A stretch of DNA of 64,000 nt. Source: Burkholderiales bacterium 8X (lineage in GTDB: Bacteria; Pseudomonadota; Gammaproteobacteria; Burkholderiales; Burkholderiaceae_C). The first letter of the stretch is position 1. Every line of letters starts with the position of its first letter. The stretch lies in NCBI GenBank assembly GCA_902506565.1, contig LR732703.1:4078709-4142708 (forward strand), written 5' to 3'. Position numbers and translations under genes: made by a program. Positions 29,409 through 38,660 of this stretch are shown piece by piece. The notes under the pieces were generated by a model. That model worked only from the letters and a program-made list of their open reading frames with translations. It made no database searches and was not told the origin of the DNA.

Positions 29409-30673
29409 TCGTCGGGCAAAAGCGCTGACTTCGTGATCTTGTCGAGAACGCTTTTGTAGGCGTCGAAGTCCTCGGAGGTCATGCCGACCTGCAAGACGCG
29501 GCTGAAGTCCTGGTCGTCATGGCGCTGCAAATAGACCTCGAGGAAGGCTGCGAACGACTCCCGGCTTCCGAAGGCGAAGAAGCCGACCCGCGGATCGAAC
29601 AGGGTGTAACCGCCTGCTCGAAAGCGGCCGACGGCGAGGCTTGCTTCTGCCGCAACCAGCACGAAGACGACTGCCAGCTGCTCGGCCCTGTCGCCGAAGT
29701 CGCATTTGTGCAGAACCTGGACCACCGAGCTTGCGGTGCAAGTAGCGGCGACATGAAATCGATCGAAAAAACCGCCGCTCTCGTAGGTCTCGACCCAGGC
29801 CAGCAACTCGCCCACCTTCTGTTCCATGACTTGGCGCCTCAGGTACAAGGCAAAGTGACATGCGCCATCCGGCTTGTACATTTCCGCAACTCCGGCCAGC
29901 AAGGCCAGCGGGAAGTGCAATCGATCGTCGAAGAGCCACTGGGCGTCGTCGTTGATCAGCTCGATGTGGGTGGCACCGCCCTTGCGCCGCAACTCGTCGA
30001 GCGTCTTGCGCTTGAGCCGGCTCGACCTGCAGCTGTCCTCGATCCACCCCCGGAACGCTCCCAGCCTCCGGTAGCCTCCGTCGGCCTGGCCGTTGCCGCA
30101 CGCGAGCGCCTCGAAGAGCTTGCAATACGCACGGTAAGCCTCGAGGGACAACTTTCGCTGGCCGTCGCCGACATCGAGCACTTTGACGAAACGAATCCAC
30201 CCATCGCGGTATTCCTGCCTTGCGATGCTTTGCGCACTGCCGTTCCAGCCGGCGAAATCGAGCTCCATGCTCTCGGCATAGCGATCGAGCGCGAGTTCCT
30301 CCGCCACCACCTTGGCCACGAGCCGATCCAGCAAAGCCTTGGTCAGCGCCATGCCTTCGACCACTCCGGCCTCCGACAGCAACACTTGCGAGATCCTGCC
30401 CGCGCCCAGCGTGATCCGATGATCGATCTGCGCCTCCAGCGCGAGGCGAAGCGCCTTGTAGGCCCGCGTCCGCCTGTCAGCCCGCGATGTCGACCGCGGG
30501 TTCGGTTTCTCGGCGGAGGGCAACTCGAAGTAGGGGAGCGCCTCTTTTTTCTCCTGCAGCAGCTCCGCCTGCGCTGCCAGTCCGTTCTTGGTCTGCACAA
30601 CCAACTGAGCCGACAGCCATTTCCAGGTCCATGACCCGCCCTTCGGGACACGACTTCCGCTTGTGATTTCCAT
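29381..30673 (-). CDS. Orphan protein, 430 aa, with faint YopT/C58 cysteine-protease similarity
   Basis: I do not recognise this protein by name. It has no signal peptide or membrane helix. A Gln/Lys/Glu-rich N-terminal helix (about 20-45) precedes a long helical region. The C-terminal third recalls peptidase C58 (YopT/AvrPphB): GACHFALYLRR with C272, and GGYTLFDPRVGFFAF with D360 followed by an aromatic FAAFLEVYL helix. The position expected for the catalytic His, 15 residues before the Asp, is S345, so it would be inactive as a C58 protease. The ATG at 30673 has a perfect AGGAGG upstream. By eye the gene is less GC-rich than its neighbours, which hints at acquisition. It lies immediately downstream of rnpB. 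Confidence 0.6.
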   Translation of the reverse strand: MEITSGSRVPKGGSWTWKWLSAQLVVQTKNGLAAQAELLQEKKEALPYFELPSAEKPNPRSTSRADRRTRAYKALRLALEAQIDHRITLGAGRISQVLLSEAGVVEGMALTKALLDRLVAKVVAEELALDRYAESMELDFAGWNGSAQSIARQEYRDGWIRFVKVLDVGDGQRKLSLEAYRAYCKLFEALACGNGQADGGYRRLGAFRGWIEDSCRSSRLKRKTLDELRRKGGATHIELINDDAQWLFDDRLHFPLALLAGVAEMYKPDGACHFALYLRRQVMEQKVGELLAWVETYESGGFFDRFHVAATCTASSVVQVLHKCDFGDRAEQLAVVFVLVAAEASLAVGRFRAGGYTLFDPRVGFFAFGSRESFAAFLEVYLQRHDDQDFSRVLQVGMTSEDFDAYKSVLDKITKSALLPDDQKRSEGSK

Positions 30674-30877
30674 GGTCGATTTCCTCCTGCATGGTTCTCT
30701 CGATGCGGCACCGAAATGCCGCCATGCCGCAACGCGTCGGCGATGCGGCCCGAGCCATGAATTTAGAAAGGAGGAGCCCCGGCTCGCCCACCGGGGCGAG
30801 CAAGAAAGAGAAACTCCTGCATCGCGCGGCCGAGGCGTCGCACGGCCGCGCGATGCAGGATCGAGGGAAAAAAGTGT
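30674..30877. other. Spacer between rnpB and the orphan gene, holding two perfect hairpins
   Basis: The 204-bp stretch contains a 16-bp perfect inverted repeat (30816-30831 with 30844-30859), an 8-bp one (30782-30789 with 30794-30801), T-rich tracts on the minus strand between and after them, and the Shine-Dalgarno of the orphan gene. The promoter of that gene probably lies between about 30690 and 30780, where minus-strand TAAATT is the only AT-rich element I see. Confidence 0.5.
30816..30859 (-). terminator. 16-bp stem-loop downstream of rnpB
   Basis: A perfect 16-bp inverted repeat with a 12-nt loop lies 19 nt past the RNase P RNA 3' end. On the minus strand it is followed by a T-rich tract (AGTTTCTCTTTCTT), so it can act as an intrinsic terminator. 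A run of six T also precedes it directly at the RNA's 3' end. Confidence 0.6.
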
Positions 30878-31234
30878 GAAGCCCGCCGATAAGCCGGATT
30901 CTGTGCACCCCGGTTGCCCGGGGCGTGACCGCCATTACTCTGGGCCGCCTGTCGCCAGACGGCTCGATGCCACCTACCCGCCGACTCGCCCCGCGGACCA
31001 CGGAGTCGGGCCTTGCGGCGAACCGCACGGCCCGTGGACGGCCTACTTGGTGTTGCTGCGCGCAGAGATTGCCCGTTTCACCCGGACCGGGTTGCCCCGG
31101 CCCGACTCGTCTCTGTTGCTCTGATCCTCACCTCGCGGTGGAGAGTCGTTAGCTCCTGCGCTGTCCTGTGCAGTCCGGACGTTCCTCCAGTGCGCTCTTT
31201 CGAGACTTGCACCAGCGACGGTCTGGCGTGCTTC
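30878..31234 (-). ncRNA. rnpB: RNase P RNA (class A)
   Basis: This is the catalytic RNA of RNase P, which trims the 5' leader of tRNAs. Read on the minus strand it begins GAAGCACGCCAGACCG and ends CCGGCTTATCGGCGGGCTTC, and the two ends pair to form helix P1. The conserved core GGAGGAACGTCCGG near 31175-31188, the CAACAGAGA segment and the ACAGAATCCGGCTTAT segment near the 3' end identify it. The common core sequence is GAGGAAAGTCC; here one A is C (31181 on the plus strand). Ends are placed by P1 pairing and could shift by a few bases. It faces cysK. Confidence 0.93.
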
Positions 31235-31242
31235 ACGCGGCG

Positions 31243-31248
31243 ATTATC
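31243..31248 (-). promoter_or_regulatory. Candidate -10 box of rnpB
   Basis: Minus-strand GATAAT lies 9 nt before the predicted RNase P RNA 5' end, the right place for a -10 element. I found no good -35 at 16-18 bp. Confidence 0.4.
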
Positions 31249-31301
31249 GCCACAATGGCTTCCCCTTCCACCCGCAAGCCGCCCTCTCAGGAGACATCCG
31301 A

Positions 31302-32222
<921 letters not shown>

Positions 32223-32296
32223 GGAAGGCGGGGCCGGCGCCCTCCTAGAATTGCCGCCCGACCACTGCCCTGCCCGATCGCCACGGGCCTGCAGCC

Positions 32297-33961
32297 ATGC
32301 TCCGCCTCACCGAAATCAAACTGCCGCTCGACCATGACGATGCGGCGCTGCCCGCCGCCATTGCCGCGGCGCTCAGCACGCCCCCCGAGGCGATCGCCAA
32401 CTTCCACGTCTTCAAGCGCAGCTTCGACGCCCGCAAGCCGCAGCTGCTGCGGGTCTACATCGTCGACGTGAGCATCGCCGACCGGGTGCTCGAAGCCGCC
32501 CTGCTGGCCCGCTTCGCCGGGCATCCGCACATCGGGCCGGCGCCCGACATGGTGTGGCGTGCGCCGGTCGCAGCACCGGCGGGCCTGCCGCTCCGGCCGG
32601 TGGTGGTGGGCTTCGGCCCGTGCGGCATCTTCTGTGCCCTGCTGCTGGCGCAGATGGGCTTCAAGCCGATCGTGCTGGAGCGCGGCAAGACCGTGCGACA
32701 GCGCACCAAGGACACCTGGGGCCTCTGGCGCAAGGGCGTGCTCGACCCCGAATCCAACGTGCAGTTCGGCGAAGGCGGCGCCGGCACCTTCTCGGACGGC
32801 AAGCTCTACAGCCAGATCAAGGATCCGCGCTTCCTCGGCCGCAAGGTGATGGAAGAGTTCGTCAAGGCCGGCGCGCCGCCAGAGATTTTGTATGTCGCGC
32901 ATCCGCACATCGGCACCTTCAAGCTGGTGAAGGTGGTGGAGCACATGCGCGAGCAGATCGTGGCGCTCGGCGGCGAAATCCGCTTCGAGCAGCGCGTGAC
33001 CGACGTCCTGGTCGAGCCGGATGCCAGCGGCAGCCGGCATCTTCGCGGCTTGATGGTGCGCGACCAGCAAAGCGGCGAAAGCACCGAACTGCGCGCCGAC
33101 CATGTCGTGCTGGCGCTCGGCCACAGCTCGCGCGACACCTTCGCGATGCTGCACGAGCGCGGCGTGCACATTGAGGCCAAGCCTTTCTCAATCGGCTTTC
33201 GGGTCGAGCATCCGCAGGGCCTCATCGACCGCGCGCGCTGGGGCCGGCATGCCGGTCATCCGCTCCTGGGCGCAGCCGACTACAAGCTGGTGCATCACGC
33301 GAGCAACGGCCGCTCGGTGTACAGCTTCTGCATGTGCCCGGGCGGCACGGTGGTGGCGGCCACCAGCGAACCGGGGCGGGTGGTCACCAACGGCATGAGC
33401 CAATACTCGCGCAACGAACGCAACGCCAATGCCGGCATCGTGGTGGGCATCGACCCCGTCGATTTTCCGGGCTGGAACGACGGCGGACCGAGATCGGCGC
33501 TCGCCGGCATCGACCTTCAGCGCGAGCTGGAAACCAACGCCTTCGTGCTCGGCGGAAGCGACTACCGGGCGCCGGCGCAGCTGGTCGGGGATTTCGTCGC
33601 CGGCAAGCCGTCGACCGCGATCGCGAGCGTCGAGCCTTCGTACAAGCCCGGCGTGACGCCCGGCGACCTGCATGCCGCCCTGCCGGGCTACGCGATCGCC
33701 GCGATGCGCGAGGCCTTTCCGGCCTTCGGCCGCAAGATCAAGGGCTTCGACCTGCATGACGCGGTGCTCACCGGGGTCGAGACCCGGACCTCGTCGCCGA
33801 TCCGCATCACGCGCGGCGACGACTACCAGAGCCTCAACGTCGGCGGGCTCTACCCGGCCGGCGAAGGCGCCAGCTACGCCGGCGGCATTTTGTCGGCCGG
33901 GGTCGACGGCATCAAGGTCGCAGAGGCCGTCGCCCGCAACATGCTGGCGGGGCACGCATGA
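32297..33961 (+). CDS. COG2509-type FAD-dependent dehydrogenase
   Basis: A 554-residue flavoprotein. A roughly 85-residue N-terminal ferredoxin-like domain precedes the FAD Rossmann motif VVGFGPCGIFCA (near 97-108), the family signature FGEGGAGTFSDGKLYS and a second Gly-rich motif with LALGHSSRDT. The protein ends with GVETRTSSPIRI and GEGASYAGGILSAG, which are the strongest family marks. COG2509 proteins are widespread uncharacterised dehydrogenases. It lies 74 bp after cysK on the same strand, and its stop is inside the terminator hairpin of the convergent htpX gene. Confidence 0.85.
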   Translation: MLRLTEIKLPLDHDDAALPAAIAAALSTPPEAIANFHVFKRSFDARKPQLLRVYIVDVSIADRVLEAALLARFAGHPHIGPAPDMVWRAPVAAPAGLPLRPVVVGFGPCGIFCALLLAQMGFKPIVLERGKTVRQRTKDTWGLWRKGVLDPESNVQFGEGGAGTFSDGKLYSQIKDPRFLGRKVMEEFVKAGAPPEILYVAHPHIGTFKLVKVVEHMREQIVALGGEIRFEQRVTDVLVEPDASGSRHLRGLMVRDQQSGESTELRADHVVLALGHSSRDTFAMLHERGVHIEAKPFSIGFRVEHPQGLIDRARWGRHAGHPLLGAADYKLVHHASNGRSVYSFCMCPGGTVVAATSEPGRVVTNGMSQYSRNERNANAGIVVGIDPVDFPGWNDGGPRSALAGIDLQRELETNAFVLGGSDYRAPAQLVGDFVAGKPSTAIASVEPSYKPGVTPGDLHAALPGYAIAAMREAFPAFGRKIKGFDLHDAVLTGVETRTSSPIRITRGDDYQSLNVGGLYPAGEGASYAGGILSAGVDGIKVAEAVARNMLAGHA

Positions 33962-33987
33962 AAAAGGCCGCCCGGATGGGCGGCCTT
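33961..33987 (-). terminator. Rho-independent terminator of htpX
   Basis: A 10-bp perfect stem (33964-33973 with 33978-33987) and GGAT/ATCC loop are followed on the minus strand by five T (33965-33961). It lies 53 bp past the htpX stop and touches the stop codon of the convergent flavoprotein gene. Confidence 0.75.
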
Positions 33988-34039
33988 GGATGCGAAGCTG
34001 GTTGCGGTCAGCGCCGATCGGGCTGGCTCGCCGCCGCGC

Positions 34040-34915
34040 TCATTGCTGTGCGGCGAGCGCGGCGATCCGTTCCTCGATCGGCGGATGGGTCGAGAACAGC
34101 TTGCCGATGCCGCCGTTGATGCCCATGGTCTCGACCGCACGCGGGAGGTCGCCGGCAGGCAGGCCGCCGAGGCGGGCCAGCGCGGCCATCATCGGCTGCT
34201 TGCGGCCCATCAGCTGGGCCGAGCCGGCGTCGGCACGGAACTCGCGCTGCCGCGAGAACCAGGCCACGATCATCGCGGCCAGGAAGCCCAGCACGATGTC
34301 CAGCACGATGGTGCTCACCATGTAGCCGACCCCCGGGCCGCTGCTCGGGTTGTCGTCGCCGCGCCGCAGGAAGCTGTCGACCGCGTAGCCGATCACCCGA
34401 GACAGGAACACCACGAAGGTGTTCATCACGCCCTGGATCAGCGCCATGGTCACCATGTCGCCGTTGGCCACGTGCGCGACTTCGTGGCCGATCACGGCCT
34501 CGACTTCCTCGCGGGTCATGTTGGCCAGCAAGCCGGTGGACACCGCGACCAGCGCCGAATTCTTGAAGGCGCCGGTGGCGAAGGCATTCGGCTCGCCGTC
34601 GAAGATGCCGACCTCCGGCATGCCGATGCCGGCCTTGTCGGCGAACTGGCGCACGGTCTGCACGATCCAGGCTTCGTCGGGCGTCTGCGGCGTCTCGATG
34701 ATGCGCACGCCTGCGGAGAACTTGGCGAGCGGCTTGCTGATCAGGAGCGACAGGAAGGCGCCGCCGAAGCCGATGATCAGCGCGAAGCCGAGCAGCGAGG
34801 TGAGGTCGAGCCCGTTCGCGGTCAGGTAGCGATTGACGCCCAGCAGGCTGGCCACCACGCCGAGCACCGTCACGATCGCGAGATTGGTCAGGACGAACAG
34901 GAAGATGCGTTTCAA
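34040..34915 (-). CDS. htpX: Membrane zinc metalloprotease HtpX
   Basis: A 291-residue M48 protease of the inner membrane that degrades misfolded membrane proteins. Two N-terminal helices (about 4-24 and 38-58), the zinc motif HEVAH in VIGHEVAHVANGD, two further hydrophobic segments and the third ligand Glu in QREFRADAGSA are visible, with the ending STHPPIEERIAAL. Length matches E. coli HtpX (293). It stands alone between the COG2509 gene and the tph cluster. I did not find a clear heat-shock promoter in the 182 bp upstream. Confidence 0.95.
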   Translation of the reverse strand: MKRIFLFVLTNLAIVTVLGVVASLLGVNRYLTANGLDLTSLLGFALIIGFGGAFLSLLISKPLAKFSAGVRIIETPQTPDEAWIVQTVRQFADKAGIGMPEVGIFDGEPNAFATGAFKNSALVAVSTGLLANMTREEVEAVIGHEVAHVANGDMVTMALIQGVMNTFVVFLSRVIGYAVDSFLRRGDDNPSSGPGVGYMVSTIVLDIVLGFLAAMIVAWFSRQREFRADAGSAQLMGRKQPMMAALARLGGLPAGDLPRAVETMGINGGIGKLFSTHPPIEERIAALAAQQ

Positions 34916-35097
34916 GTTGGTTTCTCCAAGGGATGAGGGCCACCCCGGCCCTGCCGGTCAGATGAGGGCCGGCGATTCGCTTTCAAGCGGATGGCAAGGC
35001 CGCAACCGCTTTGTCGTAGTTGCTTCTGGGTGGGCGGCAGCCGGGGCTCGCGGATGATAGGAGCAAACACGGTTTGCTCCGAAAACGCACCCACCCT

Positions 35098-35871
35098 TCA
35101 TCCGGGATAGAGCCTTTTCTCGAGCGTGCTGCGGGCCTTCTGCAGCGACGGCAGGAAGGCCTCGCGGAATTCGGCGAAAGCCATCCGCTCGGCGCTCACG
35201 GCGATGCTCATCGCGGCGACCGTGCCCCCGGTGCGATCGCGTACCGGAACGGCCATCGATCGCACCCCGATCTCCAGCTCGCCGTCGTTGCCGGCATAGC
35301 CCTCGGCGCGGCATCGCGCCAGGAGCGCCAGCACCTCGTCGGCCTTGAAGACGGTCCGCGGCGTGAGGGCGTCGCGCGCCATGCTGCGCACCCGGGTCTC
35401 GGCCGACTCGGGCGCGAGGCCGGCCAGCAGCACCCGCCCGAGCGCCGAGCAGTACGCCGGCAGCCGCGAGCCGATGCCGAGCCCGGTGCTCAGGCTGCGG
35501 CGTGCGGTGGAGCGGCCGATGATGATCGCGTCGTCGTCCTGCAGCGTGCCGAGCGAGGCGGATTCGCGGGTCCGCTCCGACAGCGCATCCAGCAGGGGCT
35601 GCGCGATCGACGGCATCGGCCGCGACGCGAGGAACGAATGCGCCACCAGGAGCGATTTCGCGGCCATCCAGAAACGCTTGCCGTCGCCGTCGAGATAGCC
35701 GAGCGCCTGCAGCGTGAGCAGCGACCGCCGCGCAGATGCCGGCGAGGCCGCCGTCAGGCGTGCCACCTCGGAAACCGTGAGGCGCGAATGCTGCCGACCG
35801 AAGCAGGTCAGCACTTCCAGCCCCTTTTGCAGCGAGGCGACGAAATCCTTGTCGGCCGAGTTTTTGCGCAT
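35098..35871 (-). CDS. tphR: IclR-family regulator of the terephthalate cluster (TphR-like)
   Basis: A 257-residue regulator with an N-terminal winged helix (about 8-70: SLQKGLEVLTCFG, LTVSEVARLT, SARRSLLTLQALGYL) and an IclR effector domain with RLPAYCSALGRVLLAG and LEIGVRSMAVPV, the PcaU/PcaR-type subgroup that responds to aromatic acids. It is transcribed away from tphC, the same layout as tphR in Comamonas sp. E6. Its own start codon sits inside a 7-bp inverted repeat (35863-35879), suggesting autoregulation. It presumably activates tphC-A2-A3-B-A1 with terephthalate as inducer (established for TphR of strain E6; inferred here). Confidence 0.85.
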   Translation of the reverse strand: MRKNSADKDFVASLQKGLEVLTCFGRQHSRLTVSEVARLTAASPASARRSLLTLQALGYLDGDGKRFWMAAKSLLVAHSFLASRPMPSIAQPLLDALSERTRESASLGTLQDDDAIIIGRSTARRSLSTGLGIGSRLPAYCSALGRVLLAGLAPESAETRVRSMARDALTPRTVFKADEVLALLARCRAEGYAGNDGELEIGVRSMAVPVRDRTGGTVAAMSIAVSAERMAFAEFREAFLPSLQKARSTLEKRLYPG

Positions 35872-35879
35872 GGCGCAAA
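35863..35879. promoter_or_regulatory. Candidate TphR operator 1 (17-bp palindrome)
   Basis: TTTGCGC-ATG-GCGCAAA is a perfect 7-bp inverted repeat with a 3-nt centre that spans the tphR start codon. Its size and symmetry match IclR-family operators. Binding is inferred only. Confidence 0.45.
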
Positions 35880-35886
35880 TCTAACT

Positions 35887-35912
35887 TGTCCGTGCCAGCA
35901 GCAGACCGGACA
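35887..35912. promoter_or_regulatory. Candidate TphR operator 2 (inverted repeat)
   Basis: TGTCCG and CGGACA form a 6-bp inverted repeat separated by 14 bp in the 79-bp tphR-tphC gap, 38 bp before the tphC start. It could serve as the regulator site for the catabolic operon. Evidence is symmetry and place only. Confidence 0.35.
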
Positions 35913-35950
35913 CTGGAACGCCACGAGACGATCCCCACGGAGACGACGAG

Positions 35951-36919
35951 ATGTTCAAGAAATTGGCCCGCTGCCTGGGCGCCGCCTGCCTGTCCGCAAG
36001 CTTTGTCATCGCGCCTGCGCTGGCGCAGACCCCGAAGCCGCTTCGACTCATCGTGCCGTTCTCGGCCGGCGGCACCGCCGACATCCTGCCGCGGGTGTTG
36101 GCCGAGAAGCTGCGCGACAGCTTTCCCGGCGGCGTCGTGATCGAGAACCGCACCGGCGCCGGCGGCAACATCGGCGCCGAGATGGTGTTCAATTCGCCGC
36201 CCGACGGCGAGACCCTGCTGGCCTCGCCACCGGCACCGATCGCGATCAACCAGCATCTCTACAAGAAGCTCGCCTTCGATCCCGAGAAGTGGACGCCGGT
36301 GACGGTGCTCGCCACCGTGCCGAACGTGCTGGTGATCAATCCGAAGCTGCCGGTCAAGAACGTGAGCGAGTTCATCGCCTATGCCAAGGCCAATCCGGGC
36401 AAGCTCAGCTACGGCTCGCAGGGCAACGGCACCACCTCGCATCTCACCGCCAGCATGTTCATGCAGCTGACCGGCATCGAGATGGTCCACGTGCCCTACA
36501 AGGGCACGGCGCCTGCCCTGGTCGACCTGGTCGGCGGCCAGATCGACGTTTTCTTCGACAACCTGAGCTCGTCGCTGCAGTTCCACCAAAGCGGCAAGCT
36601 GCGCATCCTGGCGGTCGCGGATGCGCAGCGTTCGAGCGCGCTGGCGGACGTCCCGACCTTTGCCGAACAGAAGCTCCCCGAGATGAATGCCGTGACCTGG
36701 TTCGCGGTGGTCGCGCCGCCCAACACGCCGCTCGCCAAGGTGGCGACCATCCAGCAGGCGATCGCGAAAGCGCTGGCCTTGCCCGACGTGAAGCAGAAGT
36801 TCGCCGAACAAGGCGCCGAGGCACGTGGCTGGGATGCGGCGCAGACCGGCAAGTTCATCGCCGCCGAATCCACCAAGTGGAACAAGGTGATCAAGAGCGC
36901 CAACGTCACCCTGGACTGA
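35951..36919 (+). CDS. tphC: Terephthalate-binding Bug/TctC receptor (TphC-like)
   Basis: A 322-residue periplasmic receptor. The signal peptide ends in APALAQ (about residue 25). Mature features are PLRLIVPFSAGGTAD, the GAGGNIGAE ligand loop, PDGETLLASP, and HVPYKGTAPAL. In Comamonas sp. E6 the equivalent TphC (324 residues) binds terephthalate and hands it to the TpiA-TpiB membrane pair encoded elsewhere; no TctA/TctB-type genes are here either. GGAGACGAC precedes the ATG. It is the first gene of the catabolic operon, one base before tphA2. A different aromatic dicarboxylate as ligand cannot be excluded from sequence. Confidence 0.88.
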   Translation: MFKKLARCLGAACLSASFVIAPALAQTPKPLRLIVPFSAGGTADILPRVLAEKLRDSFPGGVVIENRTGAGGNIGAEMVFNSPPDGETLLASPPAPIAINQHLYKKLAFDPEKWTPVTVLATVPNVLVINPKLPVKNVSEFIAYAKANPGKLSYGSQGNGTTSHLTASMFMQLTGIEMVHVPYKGTAPALVDLVGGQIDVFFDNLSSSLQFHQSGKLRILAVADAQRSSALADVPTFAEQKLPEMNAVTWFAVVAPPNTPLAKVATIQQAIAKALALPDVKQKFAEQGAEARGWDAAQTGKFIAAESTKWNKVIKSANVTLD

Positions 36920-36920
36920 C

Positions 36921-38165
36921 ATGCAACCAGACATCCAGCCCCAACCGATCCGCTGGGCCGGCCCCGGCCTGACCCGCATCCCGTTCGCGCTCTATAGCGA
37001 CCGACCGACCGCCGCCGGCGAGCAAGACCGCATCTTCCGCGGCGAGACCTGGAACTACCTCTGCCTCGAAGCCGAACTGCCCGAAGCAGGCAGCTATCGC
37101 ACCACCTTCGTCGGCGAGACGCCGGTGGTGGTGGTGCGGGACGCGGACGACGAGATCTACGCCTTCGAGAACCGCTGCGCCCACCGCGGCGCCCTGATCG
37201 CGCTCGAGAAATCCGGCCGCGCCGACAACTTCCAGTGCGTGTACCACGCCTGGAGCTACAACCGGCAGGGCGACCTCACCGGGGTCGCCTTCGAGAAAGG
37301 CGTGAAGGGCCAGGGCGGGATGCCGCCGGATTTCTGCAAGGAAGAACACGGCCCGCGCAAGCTGCGCATCGCGAGCTACTGCGGGCTGGTCTTCGGCAGC
37401 TTCAGCGAGGACGTGCCGGGCATCGAGGAATACCTGGGCGAGGAAATCTGCGAGCGCATCGAGCGCGTGCTGCACAAGCCGGTCGAGGTCATCGGCCGCT
37501 TCACCCAGGCGCTGCCGAACAACTGGAAGCTCTACGTCGAGAACGTGAAGGACAGCTACCACGCGAGCCTCCTGCACCTGTTCTTCACCACCTTCGAGCT
37601 GAACAAGCTCTCGATGAAGGGCGGCGTGATCGTCGACGAAAGCGGCGGCCATCACGTGAGCTATTCGATGATCGACTTGGCCGCCGAGAAGGACGCCTCG
37701 TACAAGGACCAGGCGCTGCGCTCCGAAAGCGATGCCTACCGGCTCAAGGACCCGAGCGTGCTGGCCGGCTTCACCGAGTACGACGATGGCGTCACCTTGC
37801 AGATCCTCTCGGTGTTCCCGGGTTTCGTGCTGCAGCAGATCCAGAACTGCCTCGCGGTCCGACAGGTGCTGCCGAAGGGCGTCGAGCGCACCGAGCTCAA
37901 CTGGACCTACATCGGCTACGTCGACGACACGCCGGCGCAGCGCAAGGTTCGGCTCAAGCAGTCGAACCTGATCGGGCCGGCCGGCTTCATCTCGATGGAG
38001 GACGGCGCCGTCGGCGGCTTCGTGCAGCGCGGCATCGCCGGCGCGCACGAGCTGGAGGCGGTGGTCGAGATGGGCGGCGGCAGCGCCGAATCGAGCCCCG
38101 GCCGCGCGACCGAGGCGTCGGTGCGCGGCTTCTGGAAGGCCTGGCGCCAGCACATGGGTGCCTGA
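36921..38165 (+). CDS. tphA2: Terephthalate 1,2-dioxygenase, large oxygenase subunit
   Basis: A 414-residue Rieske oxygenase alpha subunit; with TphA3 and TphA1 it would convert terephthalate to its 1,2-cis-dihydrodiol. The Rieske cluster ligands are C86, H88 (CAHRG) and C106, H109 (CVYHAW). The mononuclear iron site has D211, H214 and H219 in NVKDSYHASLLH, with the third ligand near D361 (SMEDGAVGG). It is nearly colinear with TphA2 of Comamonas sp. E6 as I recall it (413 residues). The residues reported to hold substrate there (S243, R309, R390) match S247, R314 and R395. ATG one base after the tphC stop. Alternatives such as salicylate or anthranilate oxygenases fit less well. Confidence 0.93.
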   Translation: MQPDIQPQPIRWAGPGLTRIPFALYSDRPTAAGEQDRIFRGETWNYLCLEAELPEAGSYRTTFVGETPVVVVRDADDEIYAFENRCAHRGALIALEKSGRADNFQCVYHAWSYNRQGDLTGVAFEKGVKGQGGMPPDFCKEEHGPRKLRIASYCGLVFGSFSEDVPGIEEYLGEEICERIERVLHKPVEVIGRFTQALPNNWKLYVENVKDSYHASLLHLFFTTFELNKLSMKGGVIVDESGGHHVSYSMIDLAAEKDASYKDQALRSESDAYRLKDPSVLAGFTEYDDGVTLQILSVFPGFVLQQIQNCLAVRQVLPKGVERTELNWTYIGYVDDTPAQRKVRLKQSNLIGPAGFISMEDGAVGGFVQRGIAGAHELEAVVEMGGGSAESSPGRATEASVRGFWKAWRQHMGA

Positions 38166-38181
38166 GCGAGGAACACCGAAC

Positions 38182-38646
38182 ATGATCGATCTCCTGGCGC
38201 TCTGCGCCTTCAATGCCGCCTATGCCGAGGCCATCGACAGCGATGCGCTCGAAAGCTGGCCCGACTTCTTCGCGGACGATTGCCACTACCGGATCACGCA
38301 TGTCGAGAACGAACGGGAGGGACTGGCGGCCGGCATCGTGTACGCCGACTCGAAGGCGATGCTCGAAGACCGGATCGCCGCGCTGCGCGAAGCCAACATC
38401 TACGAGCGGCAGCGATACCGGCACCTGCTGGGTGTTCCGCTCATGCAGCGGGCCGAAGGCGGCGAAGCCGAGGCGCGCACGCCTTTCATCGTGGCGCGAA
38501 TCATGGCCACCGGGGAGACCGATGTGTTCGCGACCGGCGCGTATCAGGATCGGTTCGTGATGGTGGACGGAAAGCTGCTCCTGGCCTCGCGCGTGGCGGT
38601 GTGCGACAGCACCGTGACCGACACGCTGCTGGCGCTGCCGCTGTGA
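38182..38646 (+). CDS. tphA3: Terephthalate 1,2-dioxygenase, small oxygenase subunit
   Basis: The 154-residue beta subunit of the ring-hydroxylating oxygenase, a SnoaL/NTF2-like cone fold with a structural role. FNAAYAEAIDSDALESWPDFF, the DCHYR segment and the ending CDSTVTDTLLALPL closely follow TphA3 of Comamonas sp. E6, which has the same length. The ATG at 38182 is 16 bp after tphA2; an in-frame start at 38158 would overlap tphA2 and is rejected. The stop overlaps a GTG that could start tphB. Confidence 0.92.
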   Translation: MIDLLALCAFNAAYAEAIDSDALESWPDFFADDCHYRITHVENEREGLAAGIVYADSKAMLEDRIAALREANIYERQRYRHLLGVPLMQRAEGGEAEARTPFIVARIMATGETDVFATGAYQDRFVMVDGKLLLASRVAVCDSTVTDTLLALPL

Positions 38647-38660
38647 GCGAGACCTCGGCC

